Positions 8,123 through 18,978 of a stretch of DNA of 64,000 bases are shown in pieces. The stretch comes from Flavobacterium sp. ASV13 (GTDB taxonomy: Bacteria; Bacteroidota; Bacteroidia; Flavobacteriales; Flavobacteriaceae), in NCBI RefSeq assembly GCF_000745775.1, contig NZ_JQJY01000003.1, positions 558,001-622,000 of the forward strand, in the 5' to 3' direction. Below the pieces are notes generated by a model. That model had not been told where the DNA came from. It saw only the letters and a list, made by a program, of their open reading frames with translations, and did no database searches. Numbering within the stretch: the stretch's first letter is position 1; each line of letters starts with the position of its first letter. Position numbers and translations under genes: made by a program.

Positions 8123-9034
8123 TTGGAAACCATCCTTACCATCGAAAATCTCAGCAAACAATATGGGCGCATTCAGGCACTCAAAAATGTTTCTTTCAGC
8201 ATTCAAAAAGGTCACGTTTACGGAATTCTTGGCCCTAACGGAAGCGGAAAATCAACCACTTTAGGAATTGTACTCAATGTTGTAAACGAAACAGCAGGCA
8301 GTTATAAATGGTTTGACGGAAAAATGCAAACGCATGAAGCCTTAAAAAAAGTAGGAGCCATTATAGAGCGCCCGAACTTTTACCCTTATATGACAGCTGA
8401 GGAAAACCTGAAATTAGTCTGCAAAATTAAAAGCATCAATTACGCTAAAATTGAAGAAAAACTGAATCTTGTGGGTTTGACCGAAAGAAAAGACAGCAAA
8501 TTCAGCACATTTTCATTAGGAATGAAACAGCGTTTAGCAATTGCTTCGGCATTGTTGAATGATCCTGAAATCCTAATTTTAGATGAACCAACAAATGGTT
8601 TAGATCCGCAGGGAATTCATCAGATTCGTGATATTATCAAAGAAATTGCATCGCAGGGAACAACCATTTTATTGGCTTCGCATTTATTAGACGAGGTCGA
8701 AAAAGTATGCTCACATGTTGTTGTTTTAAGAAAAGGCGAAATTTTATATTCAGGTTCTGTTGATGCAATGTCGGCAAATGAAGGCTTTTTTGAAATTTCT
8801 TCGAATGACAATCTGGTTCTAAAATCAATTTTGAATGATCATCCGGCTGTTGGACAAATTAAGGACGAAGACGGAAAAGTTTTGGTTTACCTAAAATCAG
8901 ATTTATCCGCTTCCGATTTAAATCAGTTTTTATTCTCAAAAAATATCGTTTTAAATCATTTGGTAAAACGCAAAAACAGCCTGGAAGCACAATTTTTAGA
9001 ATTAACCAAAAACGCCATCATCCAAAAAAACTAA
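8123..9034 (+). CDS. ABC transporter ATP-binding protein (ABC-2 exporter type)
   Basis: 303 residues. Walker A GPNGSGKST at 37-45, ABC signature FSLGMKQR near 131, Walker B ILILDEPTNGLDP near 152-164, and a switch histidine in LLASHLLDE. The start must be the TTG at 8123: there is an in-frame stop at 8108, and the first ATG lies after Walker A. The C-terminal 90 residues form the accessory domain usual for DrrA/NatA-type exporters. The permease gene follows after 3 bp, so the two form an operon. The substrate cannot be told from sequence. Confidence 0.92.
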   Translation: METILTIENLSKQYGRIQALKNVSFSIQKGHVYGILGPNGSGKSTTLGIVLNVVNETAGSYKWFDGKMQTHEALKKVGAIIERPNFYPYMTAEENLKLVCKIKSINYAKIEEKLNLVGLTERKDSKFSTFSLGMKQRLAIASALLNDPEILILDEPTNGLDPQGIHQIRDIIKEIASQGTTILLASHLLDEVEKVCSHVVVLRKGEILYSGSVDAMSANEGFFEISSNDNLVLKSILNDHPAVGQIKDEDGKVLVYLKSDLSASDLNQFLFSKNIVLNHLVKRKNSLEAQFLELTKNAIIQKN

Positions 9035-9037
9035 ACC

Positions 9038-9874
9038 ATGAACAGACTTATCTCTATAGAACTTCAAAAAATCTGGAAAAACAAAGCCAGCAAAATCCTG
9101 ACTTTGGCTTATTTTATTTTACTCTCTTTTATAGCCTTGATTGCATCAATAAAATTTGATATCGGTCCGTTTAAATTTCATTTAGCCGAAATGGGAATTT
9201 TCAATTTTCCTTTCATCTGGCATTTTAATACCTATGTTGCCGCTTGGCTAAAGTTTTTCCTTGCCATTGTAATCGTGTCAATGATGGCGAACGAATATAG
9301 TTATGGAACTTTAAAACAAAATCTAATTGATGGTTTAAGTAAAAAGGAATTTATATTGTCGAAATTCCTGACCGTTGTTCTTTTTGCTTTTGTTTCTACC
9401 GTTTTTGTTTTTGTAATGAGCTTGATTCTCGGATTAAGTTTTTCCTCTTACAATGAATTTGGAATCATTTTTTCTGATTTAGATTATCTTTTAGCATTTT
9501 TTGTAAAACTTACAGGATTCTTTTCATTCTGTTTGTTCTTGGGAATTTTAGTAAAACGCTCGGCTTTTGCTTTAGGATTTCTTTTAGTTTGGAATATAAT
9601 CGAAGGAATAATACGAGGTACATTGGCATTTAAAATTTTCCCAGACAGCGATACCGATGAGAAAATTACACAATTTCTACCTTTAGAATCCATGTCTAAT
9701 TTAATTGTTAATCCTGCCCCAAGATTATCTGTAGTTAAAACTATTGGCACACAAATGGGAATTGAAACAGATATTGATTATAGCGTAAGTTATTCCGCAA
9801 TTCTGATCGTTTTAGTCTGGACATTTTTGTTCATTTACTTCTCATACAAATTATTAAAAAAGCGAGATTTATAG
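9038..9874 (+). CDS. ABC-2 type transporter permease
   Basis: 278 residues with about six hydrophobic helices. The first is at 20-40 after a basic cytoplasmic start (ISIELQKIWKNKASK). Then come a conserved NEYSYGTLKQNLIDGLSKKEF segment, of the kind seen after helix 2 of ABC-2 permeases, and a final helix followed by a basic KLLKKRDL tail. It follows the ATPase gene by 3 bp and should form the exporter with it. Confidence 0.88.
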   Translation: MNRLISIELQKIWKNKASKILTLAYFILLSFIALIASIKFDIGPFKFHLAEMGIFNFPFIWHFNTYVAAWLKFFLAIVIVSMMANEYSYGTLKQNLIDGLSKKEFILSKFLTVVLFAFVSTVFVFVMSLILGLSFSSYNEFGIIFSDLDYLLAFFVKLTGFFSFCLFLGILVKRSAFALGFLLVWNIIEGIIRGTLAFKIFPDSDTDEKITQFLPLESMSNLIVNPAPRLSVVKTIGTQMGIETDIDYSVSYSAILIVLVWTFLFIYFSYKLLKKRDL

Positions 9875-9889
9875 TATATTTGTTGAGCT

Positions 9890-12226
9890 ATGACTCATCT
9901 AAAAGTTTTTTTATCTGTTTTTATTTTGTGTTGTTTATCTCTTAAGATGAACGCTCAATATATTAGCATAGATGATCAGAGAACGCCTCAACAACTTATT
10001 GAAAATGTATTAGTCAACAGCTCTTGTGCTACAACATCAAATTCTTCAGGAAAAGGAGACACTTTCACAGCGGGACAGCAGAGTTTTGCTTATTTCAATG
10101 CTGGATCAAGCAGTTTTCCTTTTGCTGAAGGTATTATTTTAACAACTTCACCAAGTAGACAAGCGGTAGGACCTTACGTTAGCAATAATGGCGGAGGAAA
10201 TGTTAACTGGACAGGCGATGCTGATTTGAACAACATTCTAGGAATCAATTCAATAAATGCAACTGTTTTAGAGTTTGATTTCGTTCCTTTAACTGATGTT
10301 CTAAGTTTTAATTACATTTTTGCATCCAATGAATATCAGTCTTTTTTTCCATGTGAATATTCCGATGGGTTTGCATTTTTAATTAGGGAAGCCGGAACTT
10401 CTGATCCATATAAAAATTTAGCTGTATTGCCGAATAGCACAATTCCGGTTTCTTCAACAAATGTCCGCCCTAAAATTGAACCCGGATTTGCATCAAACGG
10501 AGACCCTTATCCCGGATGTCCTGCTGTTAATCAAAATTATTTTAACGGTTTAAACAACAATACGACAAGTCCTATAAATTATGCAGGACAAACTATTGTA
10601 ATGAATGCCCGAACTAATGTAGTTGCCGGAAAAAAATACCATATAAAACTTGTTATTGCCGATGATAAAAACCAATATTATGATTCGGCAGTTTTTTTAC
10701 AGGCTGGCAGTTTTTCATCAAAAATTGATTTTGGCGCTGATCAAACAGCATTATCTGGTAATCCTTTATGTTTTGGAGAAGAAGCAATATTAGATACAAA
10801 ATTATCCGCTTCATACGATTTTAAATGGTATAAAGACGGAGTACTTTTAGCAGCTGAAAAAAGTCCAGTTTTACACGCAACAACATCAGGAATTTATAAA
10901 GCAGATGTTACATTAACACCTTCCACATGTACATTGACGGGAGAAGTTAAAATTGAAGTTGCTCCTGAAATTCTTTCAACAAATACAACATTGGTTCAAT
11001 GCGATGACAATAATGACGGTATAAGTGTATTTGATTTAAAGAAAGTTGATAATCTGATTAAAAATAATGCATCAGATATTGTAAACAGCGGCTATTATGA
11101 AACTTTGGCTAATGCAGAGTCTAAATCAAATCCGATTGCTATTCCAGAAAAGTACACAAATAAGAGTACAAATCAAATTGTTTTTGGAAGAATTGAAAAC
11201 AAATTTGGTTGTTTCAAAACTGTCGAAGTAAAACTTCAAACTTCAAATAATGCAATTTCAGCTCAAAATCCAGTCAAAACTTGTGACGGTGACGACAAAC
11301 AAGATGGTCTTTACCAATTTGATCTTCAAGCACAAGTAACGCCTCAATTAACGACTGGTCTTCCAGCAGGTTTAGAAGTGCATTATTTTTCAAGTTCAAA
11401 CGATGCTTTGTCTGAAACAAATGTTTTACCTAATATTTTTAAAAATACGATTGCTTTCACGCAAACCATTTATGCACGAATTATAAATGGAGCTGATTGT
11501 TACAATATTTCACCAGTTACGCTAGTTGTCAACACCTTTGATCCTCCAAACTTCGAAGAGGAATCAAAATACATCTGTAAAGGCAGTGATATTGTATTGA
11601 CTGTTGCTCCAGGTTTCAATAGTTATTTATGGAGTCCCGGAAGTGAAACTTCAAATTCAAAAACAATAACGGCACCTGGCGATTATAGTGTTACAGTGAC
11701 GGATGCAAACGGCTGTCAGAAAACAAAAAAATTCAAAGTGATTTTATCAGAACCTGCTATTATTACAGAAGCAGTAGTAAAAGATTTTTCTGGTGTTGAC
11801 AATTCGGTTTTGATAAAATATACTGGCTCCGGGGATTATGAATTTTCATTAGATGGAAATGTTTTTCAGGATGATCCACAATTTAATGGAATAGAACCTG
11901 GCATTTATTATGCTGTCGCCCGAGATAAAAATGGTTGTGGCCTTTCTAACCGTTTTTTAGTTTATGTTTTGGATTACCCAAGATTCTTCACTCCAAATAA
12001 TGACGGCTATAACGACTTATGGGCAATTAAAGACATTAATCAGATGCCCGGTTATACAATTCGGATTTTTGATCGTTACGGAAAATTTATAAAGGAAATG
12101 AACCAAAACAGCACTGGCTGGAACGGATTATTTAATGGCGAGCAATTACCTGCTGATGATTATTGGTTTACACTTCTTTTTGTGGATGGAAAAAGCGTTA
12201 AAGGACATTTTAGCTTAAAAAGATAA
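9890..12226 (+). CDS. Surface protein with choice-of-anchor L-like domain and T9SS type B sorting domain
   Basis: 778 residues. Signal peptide about 1-22 (ends KMNAQ). Residues 25-280 (start ISIDDQRTPQQLIENVLV, then an SNEYQSFFPCEYSDGFAF segment) resemble the choice-of-anchor L domain. Ig-like/PKD-like modules follow, with SYLWSPGSETS near 575. The last 90 residues are a gliding-motility-associated C-terminal (type B) sorting domain: FFTPNNDGYNDLW, then IFDRYGKFI and a GHFSLKR end. It should be exported by T9SS and linked to the cell surface. A TATATTTG box ends only 7 nt before the ATG. The next gene encodes a second protein of the same class. Confidence 0.88.
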   Translation: MTHLKVFLSVFILCCLSLKMNAQYISIDDQRTPQQLIENVLVNSSCATTSNSSGKGDTFTAGQQSFAYFNAGSSSFPFAEGIILTTSPSRQAVGPYVSNNGGGNVNWTGDADLNNILGINSINATVLEFDFVPLTDVLSFNYIFASNEYQSFFPCEYSDGFAFLIREAGTSDPYKNLAVLPNSTIPVSSTNVRPKIEPGFASNGDPYPGCPAVNQNYFNGLNNNTTSPINYAGQTIVMNARTNVVAGKKYHIKLVIADDKNQYYDSAVFLQAGSFSSKIDFGADQTALSGNPLCFGEEAILDTKLSASYDFKWYKDGVLLAAEKSPVLHATTSGIYKADVTLTPSTCTLTGEVKIEVAPEILSTNTTLVQCDDNNDGISVFDLKKVDNLIKNNASDIVNSGYYETLANAESKSNPIAIPEKYTNKSTNQIVFGRIENKFGCFKTVEVKLQTSNNAISAQNPVKTCDGDDKQDGLYQFDLQAQVTPQLTTGLPAGLEVHYFSSSNDALSETNVLPNIFKNTIAFTQTIYARIINGADCYNISPVTLVVNTFDPPNFEEESKYICKGSDIVLTVAPGFNSYLWSPGSETSNSKTITAPGDYSVTVTDANGCQKTKKFKVILSEPAIITEAVVKDFSGVDNSVLIKYTGSGDYEFSLDGNVFQDDPQFNGIEPGIYYAVARDKNGCGLSNRFLVYVLDYPRFFTPNNDGYNDLWAIKDINQMPGYTIRIFDRYGKFIKEMNQNSTGWNGLFNGEQLPADDYWFTLLFVDGKSVKGHFSLKR

Positions 12227-12409
12227 AAACGCTTTATTACTTCCGTCTTTTTTTCTTCAAAAAATAGAATTCGAAAACAAACAATCTTCAACAAAACCTA
12301 AATTTCAAATAATTAGGGAGAAAAAACACTCGATTTCTCGAAGAAATTAAAATAAAACTTATTTTTGATTTGGGCGATTCAATTCTGTATACAGCCATTA
12401 ACCGAGCCA

Positions 12410-15400
12410 ATGAAAAAAACTTTACATTTCCTATTGTTTCTTTTTTGTACTGTAAATTGTTTCTCACAATTTAGCAAAACACATTATATACCTCCATTGA
12501 TTTCTGTTGCTGGATTTGTCAATGATCAATATTTATACATCTCAACTCCAAGCCTTGTTAATGTAAATTTTAAAATTATTGCCAATGGAGGAAGTGTAGT
12601 CAGCGGAACCGTTAATAGTAATAATCCGTACCGATATTACATTGGAAACGGGCTAGACACACAATTATTTACTCCTCTATCCAAAACAGGAATTGTTTCC
12701 AACCGAGGGTATGTAATTGAGGCTGAGGATCTCGTTTATGTAAGTGCCAGAGTCAATTCCGGAATCACTCAAAATGGAGGTTATAATCATGCAGGCGGGT
12801 TAGTTTCTAAAGGAAATAGTGCTTTGGGTACCACTTTTAGATTAGGAGCAATGTTAAATCCACTTTTTGATGAAACATTATTGAATTTTGCCTCTATAAT
12901 GGCTACAGAAAACGGAACCAAGATCACTATTTCAAACATTCAAAACGGAACTCAACTTATAGACGGGTCTACTATTTCCGGGCCAATAACTGTTACTTTA
13001 AATAAAAACGAAAGCTATGTTTTGGCTTTAAAAAATTATAACGACGGCCAACTTACATCAAATAGTTCTAAAATAATTGGCGCTTTAGTTAATTCTGACA
13101 AGCCTGTCGTAGTCAATTCTGGATCATTTGGTGGAAGTAACAGTACACTTCTAGGAGCAACACAAAACGGAGGATTAGCTCCAGTAGGAAGAGATGTTGG
13201 TTTTGATCAAATTGTTTCTTTAGAAAAGACAGGAAAAGAATACATCTTCATAAAAGGCCTTGGTACTGATGAATTGGAGCGTGTTTTAATAGTAGCACAT
13301 TCCAACAATACCGAAATATTTTTGAATGGCTCTTCTGTTTCTTATAAAACACTTAATAGCGGAGAATATATTGCAATTGATGGAAGTCAGTTTATCAATG
13401 GAAGTTTATACGTAAAAACTTCTGCAAACGTTTTTGCTTATCAAAGTATTGGTGGAACAATAAATCCTGCCAATCAAAATTTATTTTTTGTTCCGCCAAT
13501 AAATTGTGCCACGCCAAATACGGTAGACAACATCCCCCAAATCCAATCTATCGGCAATAACACATTTAACGGATTTCTAAATATTGTAACCGAAACGGGA
13601 GCTACCGTGTCATTAAATAATAATCCAATCACATCTGCTCCTATACCAATTCAGGGAACAGCAGATTTTGTTCGTTACAGTGTATCTGATTTATCTGGAA
13701 ATATAGCCGTAAAATCAACAAAACAAGTATATGTTTCTTATTTTGGAACCAATGGAGCCGCAACTTATGGAGGTTATTATTCAGGTTTTGATTTAAAACC
13801 CGAAATTGTCAGCGGTAAAATAACACTAAACAATTCCTCTTGCATTCCAAACGTATCTTTAAAGATAAATACACTTTCTTCTTATGATACTTTTCAATGG
13901 TACAAAAACGACGTTTTAATTCCTGGCGAAACTAAAAATAATTTCACTCCGTCAGAACCTGGTTTTTATCAGGTACGAGGAAGTATCTCTGGCTGTGTAA
14001 GCGATGTTTTCTCAGATAAAATTCCAGTAAGCGAATGTCCAATAAATATCGATAATGACTTAGCCAATGACAATATTGATGTTGATTATGATAATGACGG
14101 AATAACAAATTGTACGGAATCATACGGAGATTTACCGATTAATATTTCAAATCCAAGTTCTGGTTTGGTAAAAACTGGAACTTATTCTAATTCTTTTACG
14201 GGCACGGTTACAAACAGCTCAACGGCCGCTCTTGTTCCTTTTACAGGAAATGCAGATGGAAGTTTTGTTACCGAGGTCATGCCTGGAAAAGGTTTTTCTG
14301 TAGACTATAAACTGAATTTCTCAAAACCAATAAATATTCGTTTAGAATATAGCAACAATGCCAATGTAACTGATTTATTAAACTCAGATTCTGAATACAT
14401 CATTAATTCAGACATTGATAAAACAGTAACTGTTTTAAATCCAACAAATCAATTATTAATTGATACCAATTATGATGGAATTTATGAAAGCGGCGTTACT
14501 CAATTTTCTTCTTTCGAAATTCGATTCCGTTTAAATGGAAGCGTTCCATTGCCAGCAGGAACAGGAACGTTCAAATTTCAGTCTTATCAAACGCAATCAT
14601 TTAAAATCACACATAAAAATCTATTAGACACTGCCGGAAATAAAGCAACATTTAAACTTACCGCTACTTGCGTTTCAAAAGACACTGATGGTGACGGAAT
14701 TCCAGACCAATTAGATTTAGATTCAGACAATGACGGTATTCCTGATGTAATTGAATCGCAAATAAAACCAATTGCTTTATCTAATAAAGATGCTAATTTA
14801 GACGGATTGGATGACATTTTCGATTCTTCTGCAGCAGCAATAGACACCGATAATGACGGAATTCCGAATTATCTTGATTTAGACAGCGATAATGATGGTA
14901 TTTATGATTTAACCGAATCAGGAAGCAATGCTCCGGATACTAACAAAGATGGAATTATTGATACAATGGATTTTGGGATTAATGGATTATCTAATGCTTT
15001 AGAAACCAATCCAGACAGTGGGATTTTAAAATATACCGTTTTAGATTCGGATAATGATGGAATAAAAAACTACACCGAAATTGACAGTGACAATGATGGC
15101 TGTAATGATGTTATAGAAGCTGGATTTACTGATCCAAATTTTGATGGCCAATTAGGAAATGCTCCGGTAATTGTAAATTCTTTCGGAGTTGTAACCAGCA
15201 GAACAGATGGTTACACAACTCCAAATGGTAATTATATTATTGCAACTCCAATTATAATTACTAAACAGCCAGAAAATCAAACTGTTTGTGAATTAGAAAA
15301 AGCTATTTTCAACATCGAATCAAATGCTGATACTTTTCAATGGCAATTTTCTAGCGATGGCGGAAATACTTGGAATGCTTTAACTGAAAACGCAACTTAC

Positions 15401-16906
15401 ACAGGAACTAAAACTGCTTCTTTAACCATTCAAAAAACAAATAAAACAATGAATGGTTATCAATATCGCGTACTTTTAAACAGAAACAACAATGCCTGTG
15501 GATTAACTTCTGCTAATTCTGTAAAACTTACACTGTATACTTTACCAGTTTTAAATTCCCCAATTACATTAATTCAGTGTGATGATGATACTGATGGAAT
15601 TTCAAATTTTAATATAACCGAGAAAAACAGTTTTATTTCAGCCAATTCTGTCAATGAAACATTCTCTTATTATACTACTTTGGCTGGAGCAAATACAAAA
15701 GATTCTGCTGCATTGATTTCTAATCCACTTGCGTTTACAAGTAGCAATAAAAATATTTGGGCAAGAGTTGAGAATTCAAACGGATGTTTTTCAGTTTCTC
15801 AATTAAATTTAATAGTTTCAACCACACAAATAGATCCTAACTTTAAAAGATCTTTTACCATTTGTGATGATTTTCTCGACGCTGTTAATGATGACAAAGA
15901 CGGAATTTCTAGCTTTGATTTTAGTAGTGTAACTGCTGATATTCAGAAAATGCTTCCTTCAGCTAGCACAAATTATTCTATAAAATATTTCGCAAATGAG
16001 GCAGATGCTTTAGCAGAAACTAATGCGATTGCAAATCCTTCATATTACCGAAATACAACACCAAAACAACAAGAAATTTGGGTTCGTGTTGACAGTAATC
16101 TGGACAATGCCTGTTTTGGATTAGGTGCCTACATTACATTAAAAGTAAATCCGAAACCGAATATTGACATCAATAGCAACAGAAATGCTGATCAATTAGT
16201 ATGTTCTAATTTGCCAACGTTTTTTGTCAAACTTGATGCAGGAATTATTGGAAATATACCAGCCAATACATATACATATATTTGGTCAAAAGATGGAAGT
16301 ATAATACCCGGAGAAACTAATGAAACCTTAGATGTCAACGAAGAAGGAAACTATACCGTAGAAGTTTTCACTAAAGACGCAATCAGCTGCAGCAGAACCC
16401 GAACTATTAACGTAACAGCTTCAGATATTGCACATCTTGATTCTGTTTCCATTTCCGATTTATCAGATTACAATACTGTTGAAGCAAATGTTTCTGGAAC
16501 TGGAAATTATGAATACAGTTTAGACGATCCTGACGGTTCTTATCAGGAATCCAGCTTATTTGAAAATGTCCGTCCCGGCATACATGACCTTTATATAAAC
16601 GATAAAAATGGATGCGGGAAAGTTTCAAAAACTGTAGCAGTACTTGGAATTCCAAAATTTTTCACGCCAAATAATGATGGATATAATGATTACTGGAACC
16701 TTCAGGGAGCAGATGACACTTTTAATTCGGGTGCCAAAATCCTTATTTTTGATCGATATGGTAAACTAATCAAACAACTAACCACTTCTGGCGATGGTTG
16801 GGATGGCACTTTCACAGGCAATCCGATGCCTGCAGATGATTATTGGTACACGTTAAAACTAGAAGATGGACGAGAAGCAAAAGGTCATTTTAGTTTAAAA
16901 AGATAG
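12410..16906 (+). CDS. Large T9SS type B surface protein with IgGFc-binding-like N-terminus and Asp-rich repeats
   Basis: 1498 residues from the ATG at 12410, chosen because it begins a clean signal peptide (MKKTLHFLLFLFC...FSQ); an in-frame TTG at 12365 adds a non-signal leader. Residues about 20-480 resemble the IgGFc-binding N-terminal domain. Near 545-600 and 770-900 there are thrombospondin-3-like Asp repeats (DTDGDGIPD, DSDNDGI) that would bind calcium. Ig-like modules follow. The C-terminus is a type B sorting domain (FFTPNNDGYNDYW, IFDRYGKLI, GHFSLKR), nearly the same as in the preceding gene. Likely an adhesin-like surface protein; ligand unknown. 183 bp separate it from its upstream neighbour, with no clear terminator. 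Confidence 0.88.
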   Translation: MKKTLHFLLFLFCTVNCFSQFSKTHYIPPLISVAGFVNDQYLYISTPSLVNVNFKIIANGGSVVSGTVNSNNPYRYYIGNGLDTQLFTPLSKTGIVSNRGYVIEAEDLVYVSARVNSGITQNGGYNHAGGLVSKGNSALGTTFRLGAMLNPLFDETLLNFASIMATENGTKITISNIQNGTQLIDGSTISGPITVTLNKNESYVLALKNYNDGQLTSNSSKIIGALVNSDKPVVVNSGSFGGSNSTLLGATQNGGLAPVGRDVGFDQIVSLEKTGKEYIFIKGLGTDELERVLIVAHSNNTEIFLNGSSVSYKTLNSGEYIAIDGSQFINGSLYVKTSANVFAYQSIGGTINPANQNLFFVPPINCATPNTVDNIPQIQSIGNNTFNGFLNIVTETGATVSLNNNPITSAPIPIQGTADFVRYSVSDLSGNIAVKSTKQVYVSYFGTNGAATYGGYYSGFDLKPEIVSGKITLNNSSCIPNVSLKINTLSSYDTFQWYKNDVLIPGETKNNFTPSEPGFYQVRGSISGCVSDVFSDKIPVSECPINIDNDLANDNIDVDYDNDGITNCTESYGDLPINISNPSSGLVKTGTYSNSFTGTVTNSSTAALVPFTGNADGSFVTEVMPGKGFSVDYKLNFSKPINIRLEYSNNANVTDLLNSDSEYIINSDIDKTVTVLNPTNQLLIDTNYDGIYESGVTQFSSFEIRFRLNGSVPLPAGTGTFKFQSYQTQSFKITHKNLLDTAGNKATFKLTATCVSKDTDGDGIPDQLDLDSDNDGIPDVIESQIKPIALSNKDANLDGLDDIFDSSAAAIDTDNDGIPNYLDLDSDNDGIYDLTESGSNAPDTNKDGIIDTMDFGINGLSNALETNPDSGILKYTVLDSDNDGIKNYTEIDSDNDGCNDVIEAGFTDPNFDGQLGNAPVIVNSFGVVTSRTDGYTTPNGNYIIATPIIITKQPENQTVCELEKAIFNIESNADTFQWQFSSDGGNTWNALTENATYTGTKTASLTIQKTNKTMNGYQYRVLLNRNNNACGLTSANSVKLTLYTLPVLNSPITLIQCDDDTDGISNFNITEKNSFISANSVNETFSYYTTLAGANTKDSAALISNPLAFTSSNKNIWARVENSNGCFSVSQLNLIVSTTQIDPNFKRSFTICDDFLDAVNDDKDGISSFDFSSVTADIQKMLPSASTNYSIKYFANEADALAETNAIANPSYYRNTTPKQQEIWVRVDSNLDNACFGLGAYITLKVNPKPNIDINSNRNADQLVCSNLPTFFVKLDAGIIGNIPANTYTYIWSKDGSIIPGETNETLDVNEEGNYTVEVFTKDAISCSRTRTINVTASDIAHLDSVSISDLSDYNTVEANVSGTGNYEYSLDDPDGSYQESSLFENVRPGIHDLYINDKNGCGKVSKTVAVLGIPKFFTPNNDGYNDYWNLQGADDTFNSGAKILIFDRYGKLIKQLTTSGDGWDGTFTGNPMPADDYWYTLKLEDGREAKGHFSLKR

Positions 16907-16955
16907 CCTAACCAAATTATAAAAATTTAAAATTCCGAAAAACAAGGCAAAAAAG

Positions 16956-16991
16956 AATCCCAAACTCCATAATTGGAATTTGGGATTTTTA
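16956..16991. terminator. Bidirectional intrinsic terminator
   Basis: A 14-bp stem, with one mismatch, formed by 16956-16969 and 16974-16987 (AATCCCAAA / TTTGGGATT plus inner TCCA/TGGA). It has a TAAT loop, a T-run on the plus side and an A-run just before it. It lies between two converging genes. Confidence 0.85.
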
Positions 16992-17012
16992 TTATATTGA
17001 ATTTAAATCTAA

Positions 17013-18809
17013 TTAGATTTTAAATCTTTTTCTATCAGTTTCTGTCAAATAGATTTTTCTCAAACGAATAGATTTTGGAGTAACCTCTACATATTCATCT
17101 TTTTGAATGTACTCTAAAGCTTCTTCTAAAGAGAAAATAATCGGAGGGATAATTCTCGCTTTTTCATCAGCTCCAGAAGAACGTACGTTAGATTGTTTTT
17201 TCTCTTTCGTTACGTTTACACACATATCATCTCCACGAGAGTTTTCTCCAATTACCTGACCTTCGTAGATTTCAGCATTTGGTTCAACAAAAAACTTACC
17301 ACGATCTTGTAATTTATCGATAGAATAAGGAATTGCTTTTCCTTTTTCCATAGAAATTAAAGAACCTTTGTTACGTCCAGCGATTTCTCCTTTGTAAGGC
17401 TCATATCCAATAAAACGGTGTGACATGATAGCTTCACCAGCAGTAGCTGTAAGTAATTGATTTCTTAAACCAATAATTCCACGAGATGGAATATTAAATT
17501 TAATAATCATACGCTCACCTTTAGTCTCCATGCTCAACATTTCACCTTTACGAAGTGTAACGAATTCAACTGCTCTACCTGAAAGATTTTCTGGTAAGTC
17601 GATTGTTAATTCTTCAATTGGCTCACATTTTTTACCATCAATTTCTTTAATGATAACTTGTGGCTGACCAATTTGAAGCTCATAACCTTCTCTTCTCATT
17701 GTTTCAATAAGAACAGATAAGTGAAGTACACCACGGCCAAAAACCATGAATTTATCTGCAGAATCAGTTTCACCTAACTTCATCGCTAAGTTTTTCTCTA
17801 ATTCTTTTGTCAAACGCTCTCTAATATGACGAGAAGTTACAAATTTACCCTCTTTACCAAAGAAAGGAGAGTCATTAATTGTGAATAACATACTCATTGT
17901 AGGCTCATCGATAGCAATAGACGCTAATCCTTCAGGATTTTCGTGATCAGAGATAGTATCTCCAATTTCAAACCCTTCAACACCTACAACAGCACAAATA
18001 TCTCCAGCAATTACTTCTGTAACTTTTTTACGTCCTAGACCTTCAAAAGTATGTAATTCTTTAATTCTTGATTTTGTTACAGTACCGTCTCTTTTTACCA
18101 AAGATATTGGCATACCTTCTTTTAAAACACCTCTTTCAAGACGTCCGATAGCGATACGACCTGTAAATGCAGAAAAATCTAAAGAAGTAATCAACATTTG
18201 TGGATTTCCTTCAGAAACTTTAGGAGCTGGTACATTTTCCACAACCATATCCAATAATGCTTCAACATTATCAGTTACGTTTTCCCAATGATCAGACATC
18301 CAGTTGTTTTTAGCAGAACCATAAACTGTTGGAAAATCCAACTGCCATTCTTCAGCACCTAATTCAAACATTAGGTCAAAAACTTTTTCGTGAACTTCTT
18401 CAGGAGTACAGTTTTCTTTATCAACTTTGTTAATAACTACGCAAGGTTTAAGACCTAAGTCAATCGCTTTTTGTAATACGAAACGCGTTTGTGGCATTGG
18501 ACCTTCAAAAGCATCCACTAGCAAACATACACCATCGGCCATGTTTAGTACACGTTCAACTTCACCTCCAAAATCCGCGTGGCCTGGAGTGTCAATAATA
18601 TTGATTTTTGTTCCTTTATATTGAACTGATACGTTTTTAGAAGTAATAGTAATACCTCTCTCACGCTCTAAATCATTATTATCTAGAATTAAATCACCTG
18701 TGTTTTCGTTTTCACGAAATAACTGACAGTGATACATAATTTTATCAACCAAAGTTGTTTTACCGTGATCGACGTGGGCAATAATTGCAATGTTTCTAAT
18801 AGATTCCAT
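17013..18809 (-). CDS. typA: Translational GTPase TypA/BipA
   Basis: 598 residues, full family length. G-domain motifs: AHVDHGKTT (G1), RGITI (G2), [11 protein letters not shown] (G3), NKVDKE (G4). Elongation-factor domains II and III/V and the TypA-specific C-terminal domain follow ([33 protein letters not shown]). It is a ribosome-associated GTPase acting in the cytoplasm, linked in other bacteria to stress and low-temperature ribosome assembly. Single gene with its own -7 box (18829-18836), converging with the T9SS gene. Confidence 0.97.
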   Translation of the reverse strand: MESIRNIAIIAHVDHGKTTLVDKIMYHCQLFRENENTGDLILDNNDLERERGITITSKNVSVQYKGTKINIIDTPGHADFGGEVERVLNMADGVCLLVDAFEGPMPQTRFVLQKAIDLGLKPCVVINKVDKENCTPEEVHEKVFDLMFELGAEEWQLDFPTVYGSAKNNWMSDHWENVTDNVEALLDMVVENVPAPKVSEGNPQMLITSLDFSAFTGRIAIGRLERGVLKEGMPISLVKRDGTVTKSRIKELHTFEGLGRKKVTEVIAGDICAVVGVEGFEIGDTISDHENPEGLASIAIDEPTMSMLFTINDSPFFGKEGKFVTSRHIRERLTKELEKNLAMKLGETDSADKFMVFGRGVLHLSVLIETMRREGYELQIGQPQVIIKEIDGKKCEPIEELTIDLPENLSGRAVEFVTLRKGEMLSMETKGERMIIKFNIPSRGIIGLRNQLLTATAGEAIMSHRFIGYEPYKGEIAGRNKGSLISMEKGKAIPYSIDKLQDRGKFFVEPNAEIYEGQVIGENSRGDDMCVNVTKEKKQSNVRSSGADEKARIIPPIIFSLEEALEYIQKDEYVEVTPKSIRLRKIYLTETDRKRFKI

Positions 18810-18828
18810 CTGTGATTTTTAATGGGCG

Positions 18829-18836
18829 CAAAGGTA
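18829..18836 (-). promoter_or_regulatory. Promoter -7 box of typA
   Basis: CAAAGGTA on the plus strand reads TACCTTTG on the minus strand, a perfect TAnnTTTG box, about 20 nt before the typA ATG. I see no TTG at the usual upstream distance. Confidence 0.5.
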
Positions 18837-18978
18837 CACTTTATTTTTTAATAAAAAACGTTTCTAACATAGTTTGCGTATATACAATCAATTAGTTAAT
18901 GCAAAACATCAAAATAGAGACCTCAAAATGAACTTTACTTATTACTGAGTTATAGTTAATTTAACTATATTTGAGGTA

